DNA from: Streptomyces sp. NBC_01237
GTDB taxonomy: Bacteria; Actinomycetota; Actinomycetes; Streptomycetales; Streptomycetaceae
Assembly: GCF_035917275.1 (NCBI RefSeq)
Contig: NZ_CP108509.1
Span: 310,001 to 374,000 of the forward strand
Length of the DNA: 64,000 nt
Direction of reading: 5' to 3'
Program-made: the position numbers and the translations under genes
Shown: positions 18,329 through 27,631 of the stretch, piece by piece
Layout: each line of letters opens with the position of its first letter
Numbering within the stretch: position 1 is the first letter of the stretch
The notes under the pieces: generated by a model
The model's database searches: none
The model's input: only the letters and a program-made list of their open reading frames with translations
Told to the model about the DNA's origin: nothing

Positions 18329-21265
18329 ATGCCGGACGAGGTCGAGGAGGACGAGGCGGTGACGAGGCTGTACGGAGAGCCCTTCGACAGCGGCTTCGCG
18401 CTGGCCGAGCAGCATCAGCTGGCGGCTGACCACACGGCCGCGTGCGCTGTCTACGAGCAGTTGCTCACCGAGGCCGGGTCCATCGAGGACTCGCCCGACA
18501 GCCGGTTCCTGCGGGCACACCTGCTGTCCGACCTCGCGAGCGTCCGGCTCACCGCCACGGACCTGGCCGGGGCGCAGGAGGCCGTCGAACGCTCCCGCGG
18601 CCTGCTCGACGGCATCGCGTCCGTGCCGATGGGGCCGCGCGGGCGTCAGTTGTGGTGCGAAGTCCTGCTGAAGACGCTGATCGCCCGGGCCGATCTGCTG
18701 CGCAGCACCGGGCGCCTGGACGAGGCACTGGCATGTCTCGACGAAGCGGCGGCCAGGCTGCCCGAGTTCGACGATCCCGAGGGGCTGCGCGCCGCCGAAC
18801 TCGGCCTGAACCGGGTGCACCTGCTGATCGAACGGAGCGAGTGGGGAGCGGCCGAGGAACTGGCTTCGGCGCTGCTGTCCACCGTGCCGCCGGCCGCGGT
18901 GGAGACCGTCCCGCGGCTGCTGACCGCCCTCGGCCTGATCTGCGTCTCGACCGGACGCTTCGACCCGGCCGAGGACTACTTCGCCCGTGCGGAGGACAGC
19001 TTCCGGGCGATGGGGGACCTCGGTGAGCAGCAGGTGCTGCTCACCCACCGGGCGTACGTCGCGATGCACCGGGGTGACCTCGATCTCGCGGAACGCCTGT
19101 ACACCGAGGCGTCCGCCTTCTTCGAGCGGCAGCGGCGGTTCGGCGATCTGGCGGTCTGTGAACAGGCCCGTGGCTTTCTCGCCGGCAAGCGCGGCGAGAT
19201 CACCCGCGCCGACGATCTGACGGCGGCGAGCCTGGCACGGTTCGAACGGCTCGGCGCCTCGATCGCCGCCGCCGACACCATGCTGCTGGGCGCCCAGCAC
19301 GCCTATGACCGGGGCGACATCACCGAGATGAAGCGGCTGGCCCAGGAGGCCCGCGACGTGTACCAGGCGCGGGAGGTGTACGAGCGGTGCGCACAGGTCG
19401 ACCTCATGCTCGCGAGAACCCTCGAGGACAACCTGAACCGCACGGACCACGGCGACCACGAGAGGGAGTCCATCGATACCGCGCTCTCCCTCGCCCTCCC
19501 CGCCGCACTGGCCCTGGAGGCGGCGCGCTACGACTTCGTCACCGCCCATGCGCGCAGTCAGTGGCTGCAACTGGCCGACGAAGCGATGCGGTTGGTCTTC
19601 CGGCTCGTCGTGCGCAGGCAGGATCAGGGGCTGCTCTTCGAAGTGGTGGAACACCGCTGCGCGGGCGCCTCCCTGGCACTCAACCGTACGCCGCAGTCAG
19701 CGCCGCACGCCTCACCCTCCGGGTCCCCCGCCGACGCCGTCCCGACCTTCCCGAGTGCGGCCATGAAGGCGTACGGGCACGGCGACCGCCCGATGGGGCT
19801 CGGAGGTGTGGCGGCGGAGGCCGCTGCCTCGGCCGGCCTGCGCGTCGCGCCGCCGCCGAAGGTACGGATGTCGTCGGAATCAGGCCGCGTCGCGCTCCAG
19901 GAGTACATCGCGGCGGCCGAATTCCGCTACCGCCGACGGATCGTGAACGAGGAAGAGGTGCCGTTCTGGATCACCGACGACCTGACGAGCCGTCCGGTGG
20001 TCCAGATCCGGCTGGCCGACGCCGGTGACCTGTTCATGACCTGGACATGGGCCGGCGGGGCACGTGGCTTCGGCACCGGCCGCGGGCCCGGTGACGAAGT
20101 CGACCGCGCGGTGGGTGAACTGGCCGCCGCGCTGCCGGGACCGGGCGGCGGAACGGAGGGGATACGGCACGCGTTCGCTTCGGGAGCGCTGGCCGATCAC
20201 CGGACCGAGCGCCGGCTCGCACGGGTGCTGGCCGAGGCGCTGTGGCCGGAGGGGCTGACCGCGCAGATACGCCAGGTGTCGGCGCGTGCCGGCCGTCCGC
20301 TGGTGCGGATCCAGCCGTCCCCCCGGGTCGCCCAGGTCCCCTGGGAGCTGCTCGCCGTCGACGACGACGGCGACGTCCGGCTCATCGATCTGGCGGACGT
20401 CGTGACCTCCGCGCCGGCGTCGCTGCGACGGCAGGACCCCGTCCCATGCCCTGAACCGGATGTGGACACCGCCGCGCACACCGACGCCGACACGGTCGTA
20501 CTCGTCCTCGATCCCCGGGTCCCCGGATTCCGGGCCGACTCCGCGCTCGGCTCGGTCCTGGGACCGCCCGGCTCGGATCCGGAGCTGTTGTCGCTCGTCC
20601 GGAGCCGTCTCGACGCGGGCGCCGTCGCGCCGTCCGTCGCCACCCCGGCGGAGGCCTTCCGCCGCACCGACCTGGACCGGGACTGGCTGAGTGCCGTACT
20701 GCGCAGGGGGGCACGCAGACTCATGTACGTCGGGCATGTGAGCGGCGCGCCGGTCGAGGGCGGGCAGAGCGAGGACGGCACGCTCCATCTGTGCTGCGAT
20801 CACGGAACCGTCGGCCTGGCCGAGCCGGTCCGCACCCACCGGCCACTGTCGGCCAAGGACCTCCTGCTGGGCACTCTTCCTCTGCGCGCCGACGGGGAGC
20901 CGGGCGCCCGGAGCTGGCCCGCGCCGCCGCGTGTCGCCCTGATCGGCTGCGAGAGCGGCGGGGATCTCCGCTTCGCCGAGTCGTTCGGCCTGGCGACCGC
21001 GATGATCCACAACGGTGCCGAGCTGGTCACCGCCACCCGGTGGGTGCTGCCGACGAGCTTCGCCTTCCATCGGCTGGCCGGCCTGCCCGAGTCCGTACGA
21101 CCGCTGTCCGAGGCGATCATCGCCGTCGACACCGCCCACGAGGACCGCGATCCCGTGGAGCGGCTCGGACGCTGGCAGCGCGAGCAACTCGACCAGTGGC
21201 GCGCCGGTGGCCGGATCGAGCACTCGCCCCTGCTGTGGGCGGCCATGACCTGCATCGTGGTGTGA
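18329..21265 (+). CDS. TPR-CHAT caspase-like protease
   Basis: 978 residues. Residues ~20-450 are helical repeats of tetratricopeptide type (LADHTAACAVYEQLL, LLRSTGRLDEALACLDEAAARL, GRFDPAEDYFARAEDSF, MHRGDLDLAERLYTEASAFFE). The C-terminal third is a CHAT domain: PSPRVAQVPWELL leads in, His803 lies in LMYVGHVSG, and Cys874 lies in VALIGCESGGDLRFAESFGLATAMI, the usual His/Cys dyad of this clan. CHAT proteases cut specific partner proteins when a sensor is triggered, often in bacterial conflict or cell-death pathways. ATG 18329 follows the upstream stop by 3 nt; GTG 18359 has GAGGAGG 8 nt before it and is an alternative start. It is the last gene of the operon. Confidence 0.9.
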   Translation: MPDEVEEDEAVTRLYGEPFDSGFALAEQHQLAADHTAACAVYEQLLTEAGSIEDSPDSRFLRAHLLSDLASVRLTATDLAGAQEAVERSRGLLDGIASVPMGPRGRQLWCEVLLKTLIARADLLRSTGRLDEALACLDEAAARLPEFDDPEGLRAAELGLNRVHLLIERSEWGAAEELASALLSTVPPAAVETVPRLLTALGLICVSTGRFDPAEDYFARAEDSFRAMGDLGEQQVLLTHRAYVAMHRGDLDLAERLYTEASAFFERQRRFGDLAVCEQARGFLAGKRGEITRADDLTAASLARFERLGASIAAADTMLLGAQHAYDRGDITEMKRLAQEARDVYQAREVYERCAQVDLMLARTLEDNLNRTDHGDHERESIDTALSLALPAALALEAARYDFVTAHARSQWLQLADEAMRLVFRLVVRRQDQGLLFEVVEHRCAGASLALNRTPQSAPHASPSGSPADAVPTFPSAAMKAYGHGDRPMGLGGVAAEAAASAGLRVAPPPKVRMSSESGRVALQEYIAAAEFRYRRRIVNEEEVPFWITDDLTSRPVVQIRLADAGDLFMTWTWAGGARGFGTGRGPGDEVDRAVGELAAALPGPGGGTEGIRHAFASGALADHRTERRLARVLAEALWPEGLTAQIRQVSARAGRPLVRIQPSPRVAQVPWELLAVDDDGDVRLIDLADVVTSAPASLRRQDPVPCPEPDVDTAAHTDADTVVLVLDPRVPGFRADSALGSVLGPPGSDPELLSLVRSRLDAGAVAPSVATPAEAFRRTDLDRDWLSAVLRRGARRLMYVGHVSGAPVEGGQSEDGTLHLCCDHGTVGLAEPVRTHRPLSAKDLLLGTLPLRADGEPGARSWPAPPRVALIGCESGGDLRFAESFGLATAMIHNGAELVTATRWVLPTSFAFHRLAGLPESVRPLSEAIIAVDTAHEDRDPVERLGRWQREQLDQWRAGGRIEHSPLLWAAMTCIVV

Positions 21266-21916
21266 CCGCCGAACGCTCCGCCGAGTCCGGTGGAGCGGCA
21301 CCGGCCAGGAGCGCACTCCGGTGCGGAACATCCGGATCTCACACCGCCATCCGGCGCTGCTCCCGGGTGACCGCTTCCTCCTGACAAGCAGCCGCACGTC
21401 GCGGGCCGGGGCGCAGAGGATCTGGAAGCCGCGTGCGGTGGTGTTGTCCACCGCACCCTGGAGATGTACCGGCCGCACAACAACAGCCCCGTGCCCACCG
21501 ATGCCCTGAGCCCGGTTGTCCTCCACCCGGATGAGTGCGCGGAGCAACGCCGTATCCGACGGGCGCACCGCACCGGTTGAAGCCGGTGCTCCTCAGGGAC
21601 GGAAGGCTGCGTCTCCCCGACGGCATCACCGGGCTGCCGGAGGCGGGATACGCGGTTGTCGCCTGTCGCCCGGTCCGTCGGTGCCGTCCCGAACCGTCCG
21701 GGCGGCCGGAAGCCGATCGAGACCGCAGGGCGGGAGCAGGAGAGTTTCGGCCACACCCGCGCGTCGCCAACTCCGCGCGACGCACGGGTGGATGTATCTC
21801 GCACGCTCGTTCGGGAGTGGCCGCACGGGTGCGTTCGGCATCCCACGGCGGACGGAGGTGTTCCGGCCGCGCCGTACGGGCACACACCGGACACCGCACC
21901 ATGCTGGAGGAGAACC
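21266..21916. other. 651-bp gap after the CHAT operon
   Basis: A 24-nt imperfect hairpin at 21274-21297 (CGCTCCGCC/GGTGGAGCG) directly follows the CHAT stop codon and is a likely terminator. The remainder has only shadow open frames with poor codon bias. Nothing recognisable as a gene or repeat is seen, so it may be decayed DNA. Confidence 0.4.
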
Positions 21917-22135
21917 ATGAGCGATCGTGCCGGGCTTCTTCTGCTTGCTGCCGGGCTGGCCGCCGCCGACGCCACCATCGCTCTCCTGACCTGGGGCACA
22001 GCCTGGCTGACCCTGTGCGTCTACCTCACGATCGGGGCGATCGCGGCCGCCGTGTTCGCGTTCGTCGACATGGACGGCGGCGGCTCGGGCGACATCAACG
22101 GTGACGGCGGTGCAGGACTCGGTGGCGGAGTCTGA
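21917..22135 (+). CDS. Small membrane protein, 72 aa
   Basis: MSDRAGLLLLAAGLAAADATIALLTWGTAWLTLCVYLTIGAIAA... has two closely spaced hydrophobic segments (about 5-24 and 28-47) and a Gly/Asp-rich tail (DMDGGGSGDINGDGGAGLGGGV). GGAGGAG at 21906-21912 is 4 nt before the ATG, and a strong hairpin follows, so this is a complete monocistronic unit. No family is recognised. Confidence 0.65.
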   Translation: MSDRAGLLLLAAGLAAADATIALLTWGTAWLTLCVYLTIGAIAAAVFAFVDMDGGGSGDINGDGGAGLGGGV

Positions 22136-22184
22136 GACCGGCGCGACATCGGCTGCGGGAATGCCGGACGACTGAGCGCAAGGC

Positions 22185-22214
22185 GAACACCCCCGCCTCA
22201 GGGCGGGGGTGTTC
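22185..22214 (+). terminator. Strong GC hairpin terminator
   Basis: GAACACCCCCGCC (22185-22197) and GGCGGGGGTGTTC (22202-22214) form a perfect 13-bp stem with loop TCAG, 50 nt after the small membrane protein gene. Confidence 0.8.
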
Positions 22215-22482
22215 CGGGCTCCGTGGCGAGGCCGGCGCCGCTCGGAGGTGTGACCGAGCGGCGCTGACATCACCGTGGGCGTGACCGGTTCGGCGTCACA
22301 GAGGGTGGACGGAGTCCCGATGGCGTGCGACCTCGGGCCGGCCACCTGCCGGCGTCCCCGACCTCACGGGGCAGTGCACCCCGGAGCTCTCGTTCGGGTC
22401 ATGCCGGGCTCGGGTGTCCCGGTGTCTGAACCGACTGACCCGGCCTGACCCGGCCTGATCCGGACGAAGGCCACGCGTGGGC

Positions 22483-22914
22483 TCAGGACCACTTCTCCGC
22501 GCGGACGAAGGCGCCCTGGTGACCGTCGAGGCGGACCTTGAGCGCGTGGCGGGTGTTGCTGACCCTCCCCTTGGCGATGACCGATCCGTTGGGGTTGCAC
22601 CGCTTCCAGCCGCTGTCCGCGACCTTCCGCAGTTTGCCCCCGCCCATCGACTCGAAGATCCGTACCTTCATGGAGGCGTTCGTGTTGTAGCACCGCAGGA
22701 CGGCGCGGGTGGCGCTGCTCGGCGACTTGTAGGACCCGGACTTCCACTTGCCGCCGGCCTGCGCGGGGACCCAGGAGTTGCCCCAGATCGTGTGCCAACC
22801 GGCTTGTGCCGAGACGTTCCCCGCAGGGGCGGCTGCCACGGGATTCGCCACGGCGACGCCGGAGCCCAGCGCAAGGACGACGATCGGGACTGTGAGGGCC
22901 ATCCGGAGATTCAT
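22483..22914 (-). CDS. Small secreted protein, 143 aa
   Basis: A Sec signal (MNLRMALTVPIVVLALGSGVAVA...) with cleavage probably after residues 24-29 yields a basic mature domain of about 115 residues. It contains two cysteines (Cys75, Cys106) likely to form a disulfide, and strands such as AVLRCYNTNASMKVRIFES and HALKVRLDGHQGAFVRAEKWS. GGAAGGA lies about 10 nt before ATG 22914. The compact basic beta protein with one disulfide could be an extracellular binding protein or inhibitor; no family is recognised. Confidence 0.7.
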   Translation of the reverse strand: MNLRMALTVPIVVLALGSGVAVANPVAAAPAGNVSAQAGWHTIWGNSWVPAQAGGKWKSGSYKSPSSATRAVLRCYNTNASMKVRIFESMGGGKLRKVADSGWKRCNPNGSVIAKGRVSNTRHALKVRLDGHQGAFVRAEKWS

Positions 22915-23190
22915 TTTGGAGGTTCCTTCCCAGGGTGGTGAGACGACGCGGGAACGGCCCGCGGCCTCGGAACGGCGGCGCTGCGGGACAGTGCCGCGCC
23001 GGCCCGGCGGATCGGGCCGACGTCGAACAGTTCAGCCGCCCGCAACGTTGTTCAGCAGGCCCCTCAGCCACACCGAACAAACGCGATCGCCCAGTTGGGG
23101 AGGCCGGATCGGCCCTTGCCCGGTTCCGTCGCACCTTCCTACGGTGGTGATCGTCGGGGTACGACGGGGGAATCGAAGGAGACCAGCGCA

Positions 23191-26100
23191 ATGGGGCGTC
23201 GTGAGACACCGGTGGATCCGGCCGCGGGGCCGGTGCAACGGTTCGCGAACGAATTGCGAACGCTGCGGCAGGAGGCGGGCGGTCTCACCTATCGGGAAAT
23301 GGCGCGCCGCGCCCACTACTCGGTCACCTCGCTCTCGCAGGCCGCAGCAGGAGAACAGCTGCCCTCGCTGGCTGTCACGCTGGCCTATGCGGCGGCATGC
23401 GGAGGCGACCCTCAGGAATGGGAGCGGCGCTGGCGGGAGGTGGCTCAGGACCTGGTGGTCCACAGGGACGAGGACGTCCCGTCGCCGTACCAGGGCCTCG
23501 CCCGTTTCGAACCGGGCGATCACGAGCGGTTCTTCGGCCGCGCCGCACTCGTGGAGGATGTACGCGGACTGGTCCTCGCTCACCGCTTCGCCGCGGTATT
23601 CGGGCCTTCCGGCAGCGGTAAGTCCTCCCTGTTGCGGGCAGGGCTGATCCCCGCCCTGCGTGCCGAGTCCGGCTCCCTCGCCGCGATCCGCGTCCTGACT
23701 CCGGGCGAGCATCCGCTGCACACCCATGAGCAGGCGCTGCGGCCCAAGGACGCCCCTGGCGACACCGTTCTTGTCGTGGACCAGTTCGAGGAGGTCTTCA
23801 CCCTGTGCGGGGAGTCCGCCGAGCGCGCGGAATTCATCGAGGCCCTGCTCGCCGCCCGGCAGCCGGACAGCCGGCTGCGCGTCGTGATCGCTGTACGGGC
23901 CGACTTCTACGGCCGGTGTGCCGAGCACCGGGGCCTCACGGACGCTCTGCGTGACACGAACCTGCTGGTCGGGCCGATGAGCCCGGCCGAGCTGCGCGAG
24001 GCTGTCGTCAGACCGGCCCAGAGCGCGGGGCTGATCGTCGAACGTGAGCTGACCGCGCGTCTCGTCGAGGAGGTGCACCGCGAACCGGGTGGTCTCCCGC
24101 TGCTCTCCCACTGCCTGCGTGAGACATGGCGTCGCCGCCGCGGCCGTGCGCTGACGATGGAGGCGTACACCGCGGCAGGCGGGGTGCACGGCGCGATCGC
24201 GAAGACCGCGGAGGAGGTGTACGCCCGGTTCTCCGCCGATGACGCGGAGCTGGCCCGGCTGGTGCTGCTGCGCTTGATCACCCCTGGAGACGGTTCCCCG
24301 GACACCCGCCGCCCGGTGGGGCGTACGGAACTGGACTTCGCCCCCGCCGACACAGTCGCTCCGGTCCTCGACCGCCTGGCCCAGGCCCGCCTCCTCACCC
24401 TCGACGACGATACGGTCGACCTGGCCCACGAGGCCCTCATCACGTCCTGGCCCCGCCTGCACGCATGGGTCGAGGAGACCCGCGAGCGTCTGCGCACCCA
24501 TCGCCGTCTGACCGAGGCAGCCCGCGCCTGGGAGGACTTGGACCACGATCCGGGGGCCCTCTACAGGGGCACCCGCCTGGCAACGGCGGAGGAACACCTT
24601 GCGGATCAGCCCCTGACCCCTGTGGAACAGGCGTTCCTGACCGCGGGCCGTACCACCCGCACCAGGGAACTCCGCCGCCGCCGCACCCTGCTGACCACCC
24701 TCGCCGCTCTCCTCTCTCTCGCTCTTGTCGCGGGCCTCACGGCCTGGCAGCAGTCGCGCACCAGTGACCGCCGCCACCGGGAGTCCGAGGCACGCCGGAT
24801 CGCGGCGGTGGCTGACAGCATGCGCGCCACCGATCCGGTGACCGCGGCCCGGCTGAGCGTTGCGTCCTGGCGGCTCGCTCACACCGTGGAAACCCGTTCT
24901 GCCGTGCTGTCCGCACTGAACAGCCATGAACAGGATGTCTTCAGGGTCCCGGAACGCGACGCCCGCTCCACCGTCCGCCGCCTCACCGGCGGCGGACGGA
25001 CGCTGGTTTCGGCCTCCCGTGACCACGTCCGCTTCTGGGACCTGCGCACCCACCGCCTCACCCGTACCTATCCCGGGCCCGGCGAGCAGCTGTCCGGCCC
25101 GGACGACGACGTGATCAGCCCGGACGGTCGGACGATGGCGCTGCGCGGGGAGAACTCCGTGGCGTTGTGGGACATCCGCACCGGACGAGTGACGGCGCAC
25201 CTGCGCGCGGAGCTGCCGGAGCCGTTCGCCTTCAGCGGTGACGGACGCAGCCTGGTGGTCCGGTCCGTGAACGAGGTGCAGGTATGGGATGTACCGAGTC
25301 AGCGGCTGCGGCTGCGCGTACCGGGGGGCGAGACGTCGGACGCGGCCATCAGCACCGACGGGCGTCGACTGGCGGCGTGCGGTACCCAACACCGCCTCCA
25401 GATCTGGGATACCGCCCACCGCCGCCCACTGGACCTGCCCTGGACGGCCACGTACGGGCGGGACTTCTGCTCCCGGGCCCGGCTCGCCTTCTCGCCGGAC
25501 GGCACCACCATCGCGCTCGGTTCTCCCACCCGAGTCCGTATCCGCGACATCGCCTCGGGGCGTGACCTCGCCCAACTGGGCATGAAGACGGCGGCCGACG
25601 TGCGGTTCAGCCCGGACGGCGCGTTCGTGGCGGCGATCGACGAGGAAGGCCAGGTCCTCGTGTGGCGCCTCGCGTCACCGGATGCCGCCCCCGTGTTCCG
25701 CCACACCCTGGGCAGCGAGGCTGCCGACGGCTACGAGGTCGATTTCGCCGCGGCCGAGCTCCGATATCTCGACGGCTCGCGCACGGCCGTCCGATCCCTG
25801 GCGCTGGGCTCGGCGACCACGTCCCGCTGGCGCCGGCACGCCGTGGACGGCGCCCTGCTGTCCCGTAACGGGCGGACGTTGGCCACCCTGCGTGCCGTGA
25901 CGGACGACAAGGGCGACGGTGGTGTGCGCCTCTGGGACACCCGAACCGGCAAGGCCGTACTGACCGTGCCGGACAAGCCGTGTCCCGCAGAGACAGCCGG
26001 CCCCGATCCGGAGACCGACTCGTCCTCGGAGCTGGTGGCCGACGAGGAGACAGCCACGACCGACGGTGGGGAACCGCCGGCCGCGTCACAGGATGCCGAC

Positions 26101-26952
26101 TGCCTCGACCTGATGGCGCTGAGCGCCGACGGCCTGTCCTTCGCGTACGTTCGGGGCAGCACGCTCTCGGACACTCCTGCCGGGCGGCGCATCACGGTCT
26201 GGGACGTATCAGAACACCGCAGACGCGCGAGCGTCACCATCCGCCCCGACCGCGACGGAATGACCGGCGTCGACGGACTGGCCCTGAGCCCCGACGGCCG
26301 CACCCTGTACGTCTCCCGGACCACCACGCGGCAGGTCCTGGAGGTCTGGGACATTCAGCGGAACAAGCGCCGAAGGACGCTGAACAACGTTGCGGCAGGG
26401 GGCATCGCCGTGCGCGACGACCAGCGCGTCCTCGTCACCGGGCAGGACCAGGTGGCCGACCTCCGTACAGGACGGACGCGGTACCGCGCCCTCGGCGACG
26501 GCATGTCCGACGTACTGGCCTTCAGCCCGGACGGAGCGCGCTTCGCGGCCGGTAACGCGCAGGGACACGTCACTGTGTGGGACGGCGAGGTGCGCAACCG
26601 CCTGGGTGTGGCCGGTACGGGTCCCGACGAGTCCGTGACCGCGCTCGCCTTCTCCCCGGACGGCGTCACCCTGGCTGTCGCGGGGAGCGGGGGGACCATC
26701 CAGCTCTGGGACGTGGCCTCCAGCCGCCCTCTCGGTTCCCCCCTCCCCACCTCTGGCGACCGCCCCCACACACTGGCCTTCGATCGGGAGGGCACCGCGT
26801 TGTACGTCGCCGGCGTCCACGTACGGCTCCGGAAGTACGACATCGCGCCTACGCGGGTGGCTCACCAGGTCTGTGCCCGTACCGGCTCCGGGCTCTCCCC
26901 CGAGGCATGGAAGGCATACCTGCCCGGCCTCCCCTATCGAAGCACGTGCTGA
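23191..26952 (+). CDS. HTH-nSTAND ATPase-WD40 protein
   Basis: 1253 residues in the order XRE-type helix-turn-helix (~15-70, LTYREMARRAHYSVTSLSQAAAGE), linker PYQGLARFEPGDHERFFGR, STAND-type NTPase with Walker A GPSGSGKS (138-145) and Walker B TVLVVDQFEEVF (~192-203), a helical arm, one membrane-like hydrophobic segment (~498-520) and then WD40-type repeats to the end. The repeats carry motifs such as LAFSPDG, VRFSPDG, LALSPDG and [L/V]WD. STAND proteins hold a signal-bound ATP switch, and the WD40 propeller usually senses a ligand or partner. The hydrophobic segment suggests membrane attachment with the HTH/ATPase inside. AAGGAG (23176-23181) precedes ATG 23191. Target and ligand are unknown. 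Confidence 0.9.
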   Translation: MGRRETPVDPAAGPVQRFANELRTLRQEAGGLTYREMARRAHYSVTSLSQAAAGEQLPSLAVTLAYAAACGGDPQEWERRWREVAQDLVVHRDEDVPSPYQGLARFEPGDHERFFGRAALVEDVRGLVLAHRFAAVFGPSGSGKSSLLRAGLIPALRAESGSLAAIRVLTPGEHPLHTHEQALRPKDAPGDTVLVVDQFEEVFTLCGESAERAEFIEALLAARQPDSRLRVVIAVRADFYGRCAEHRGLTDALRDTNLLVGPMSPAELREAVVRPAQSAGLIVERELTARLVEEVHREPGGLPLLSHCLRETWRRRRGRALTMEAYTAAGGVHGAIAKTAEEVYARFSADDAELARLVLLRLITPGDGSPDTRRPVGRTELDFAPADTVAPVLDRLAQARLLTLDDDTVDLAHEALITSWPRLHAWVEETRERLRTHRRLTEAARAWEDLDHDPGALYRGTRLATAEEHLADQPLTPVEQAFLTAGRTTRTRELRRRRTLLTTLAALLSLALVAGLTAWQQSRTSDRRHRESEARRIAAVADSMRATDPVTAARLSVASWRLAHTVETRSAVLSALNSHEQDVFRVPERDARSTVRRLTGGGRTLVSASRDHVRFWDLRTHRLTRTYPGPGEQLSGPDDDVISPDGRTMALRGENSVALWDIRTGRVTAHLRAELPEPFAFSGDGRSLVVRSVNEVQVWDVPSQRLRLRVPGGETSDAAISTDGRRLAACGTQHRLQIWDTAHRRPLDLPWTATYGRDFCSRARLAFSPDGTTIALGSPTRVRIRDIASGRDLAQLGMKTAADVRFSPDGAFVAAIDEEGQVLVWRLASPDAAPVFRHTLGSEAADGYEVDFAAAELRYLDGSRTAVRSLALGSATTSRWRRHAVDGALLSRNGRTLATLRAVTDDKGDGGVRLWDTRTGKAVLTVPDKPCPAETAGPDPETDSSSELVADEETATTDGGEPPAASQDADCLDLMALSADGLSFAYVRGSTLSDTPAGRRITVWDVSEHRRRASVTIRPDRDGMTGVDGLALSPDGRTLYVSRTTTRQVLEVWDIQRNKRRRTLNNVAAGGIAVRDDQRVLVTGQDQVADLRTGRTRYRALGDGMSDVLAFSPDGARFAAGNAQGHVTVWDGEVRNRLGVAGTGPDESVTALAFSPDGVTLAVAGSGGTIQLWDVASSRPLGSPLPTSGDRPHTLAFDREGTALYVAGVHVRLRKYDIAPTRVAHQVCARTGSGLSPEAWKAYLPGLPYRSTC

Positions 26953-26988
26953 GCGCGGGCCACCGGTGGCAGGGCAGGAAGCGGCGCG

Positions 26989-27301
26989 TCAGGGCGTGCC
27001 CCACTCCTGCCGATTACCACCCTTGCGCCGACTCACCATCATCAGGACCAGACCGCTCATCAGAAGCACGCTGCCGGTCAGGGCCCCACTGGCGGGGGCC
27101 GGTGCCGTCGAGCGCCAGCAGGAAGAGCTTCTGCCGGCACAGGGCGAAGGCGACCGCCAACTGGCCCCAGCCGGAGAGCCTCGGCCGTCGGACCGGCGAC
27201 CGGTTCGAGGCAAGCACCCAGCCGCGGGTGAGCGCCGCCACGCCCGAGGCGGCGATGAGCAGCGCCACCAGCACGACAGGTACGGCCAGGTAAAGCTTCA
27301 T
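26989..27301 (-). pseudogene. Frameshifted small two-helix membrane protein
   Basis: From ATG 27301 the frame reads MKLYLAVPVVLVALLIAASGVAAL... GWGQLAVAFALCRQKLFLLALDGTGPRQWG. The continuing membrane helix (ALTGSVLLMSGLVLMMVSRRKGG) and a natural stop at 26989 lie in another frame. The total of 313 nt is 3n+1, so one extra base, most simply in the CCCC run at 27084-27087, separates the halves. Removing it would restore a protein of about 103 residues with two or three membrane helices. It may be a genuine pseudogene, a sequencing slip in a homopolymer, or a slippage site. The family is unknown. Confidence 0.6.
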
Positions 27302-27631
27302 GATCCCTTCGCTGCGCACCGGACCCACGCCGTATACACACTTGATCATCAAACCCGCCCGGCCGCGCACTCCAAGAGGGTGGCCGCGGAGCTGCATCAG
27401 GTTCCCTGGCGGTGCTCGGGTGGCGATTGCGCCCGCACCGCGTTGTCGGGCGGGTGGCGATCGGCCTGCCCACCCGCCACGGAAAACGCCGTTGCAGTAT
27501 GAGGACGAAACGAGAACTCGCCTATGTCGAACGCCCTCTGACACGCTCCGGAACCGGGTCGGCCGAAAGCCTGATGACACCAGGTCCGGCTCAGGGCCGA
27601 GAAGTGGGCCGAAGCCCGCTCCCCGTCGGGA

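Noticed and set aside
23032..25575. 847-codon minus-strand frame opposite the nSTAND-WD40 gene
   Set aside because: Shadow composition; the plus strand carries unmistakable Walker motifs and WD40 repeats.
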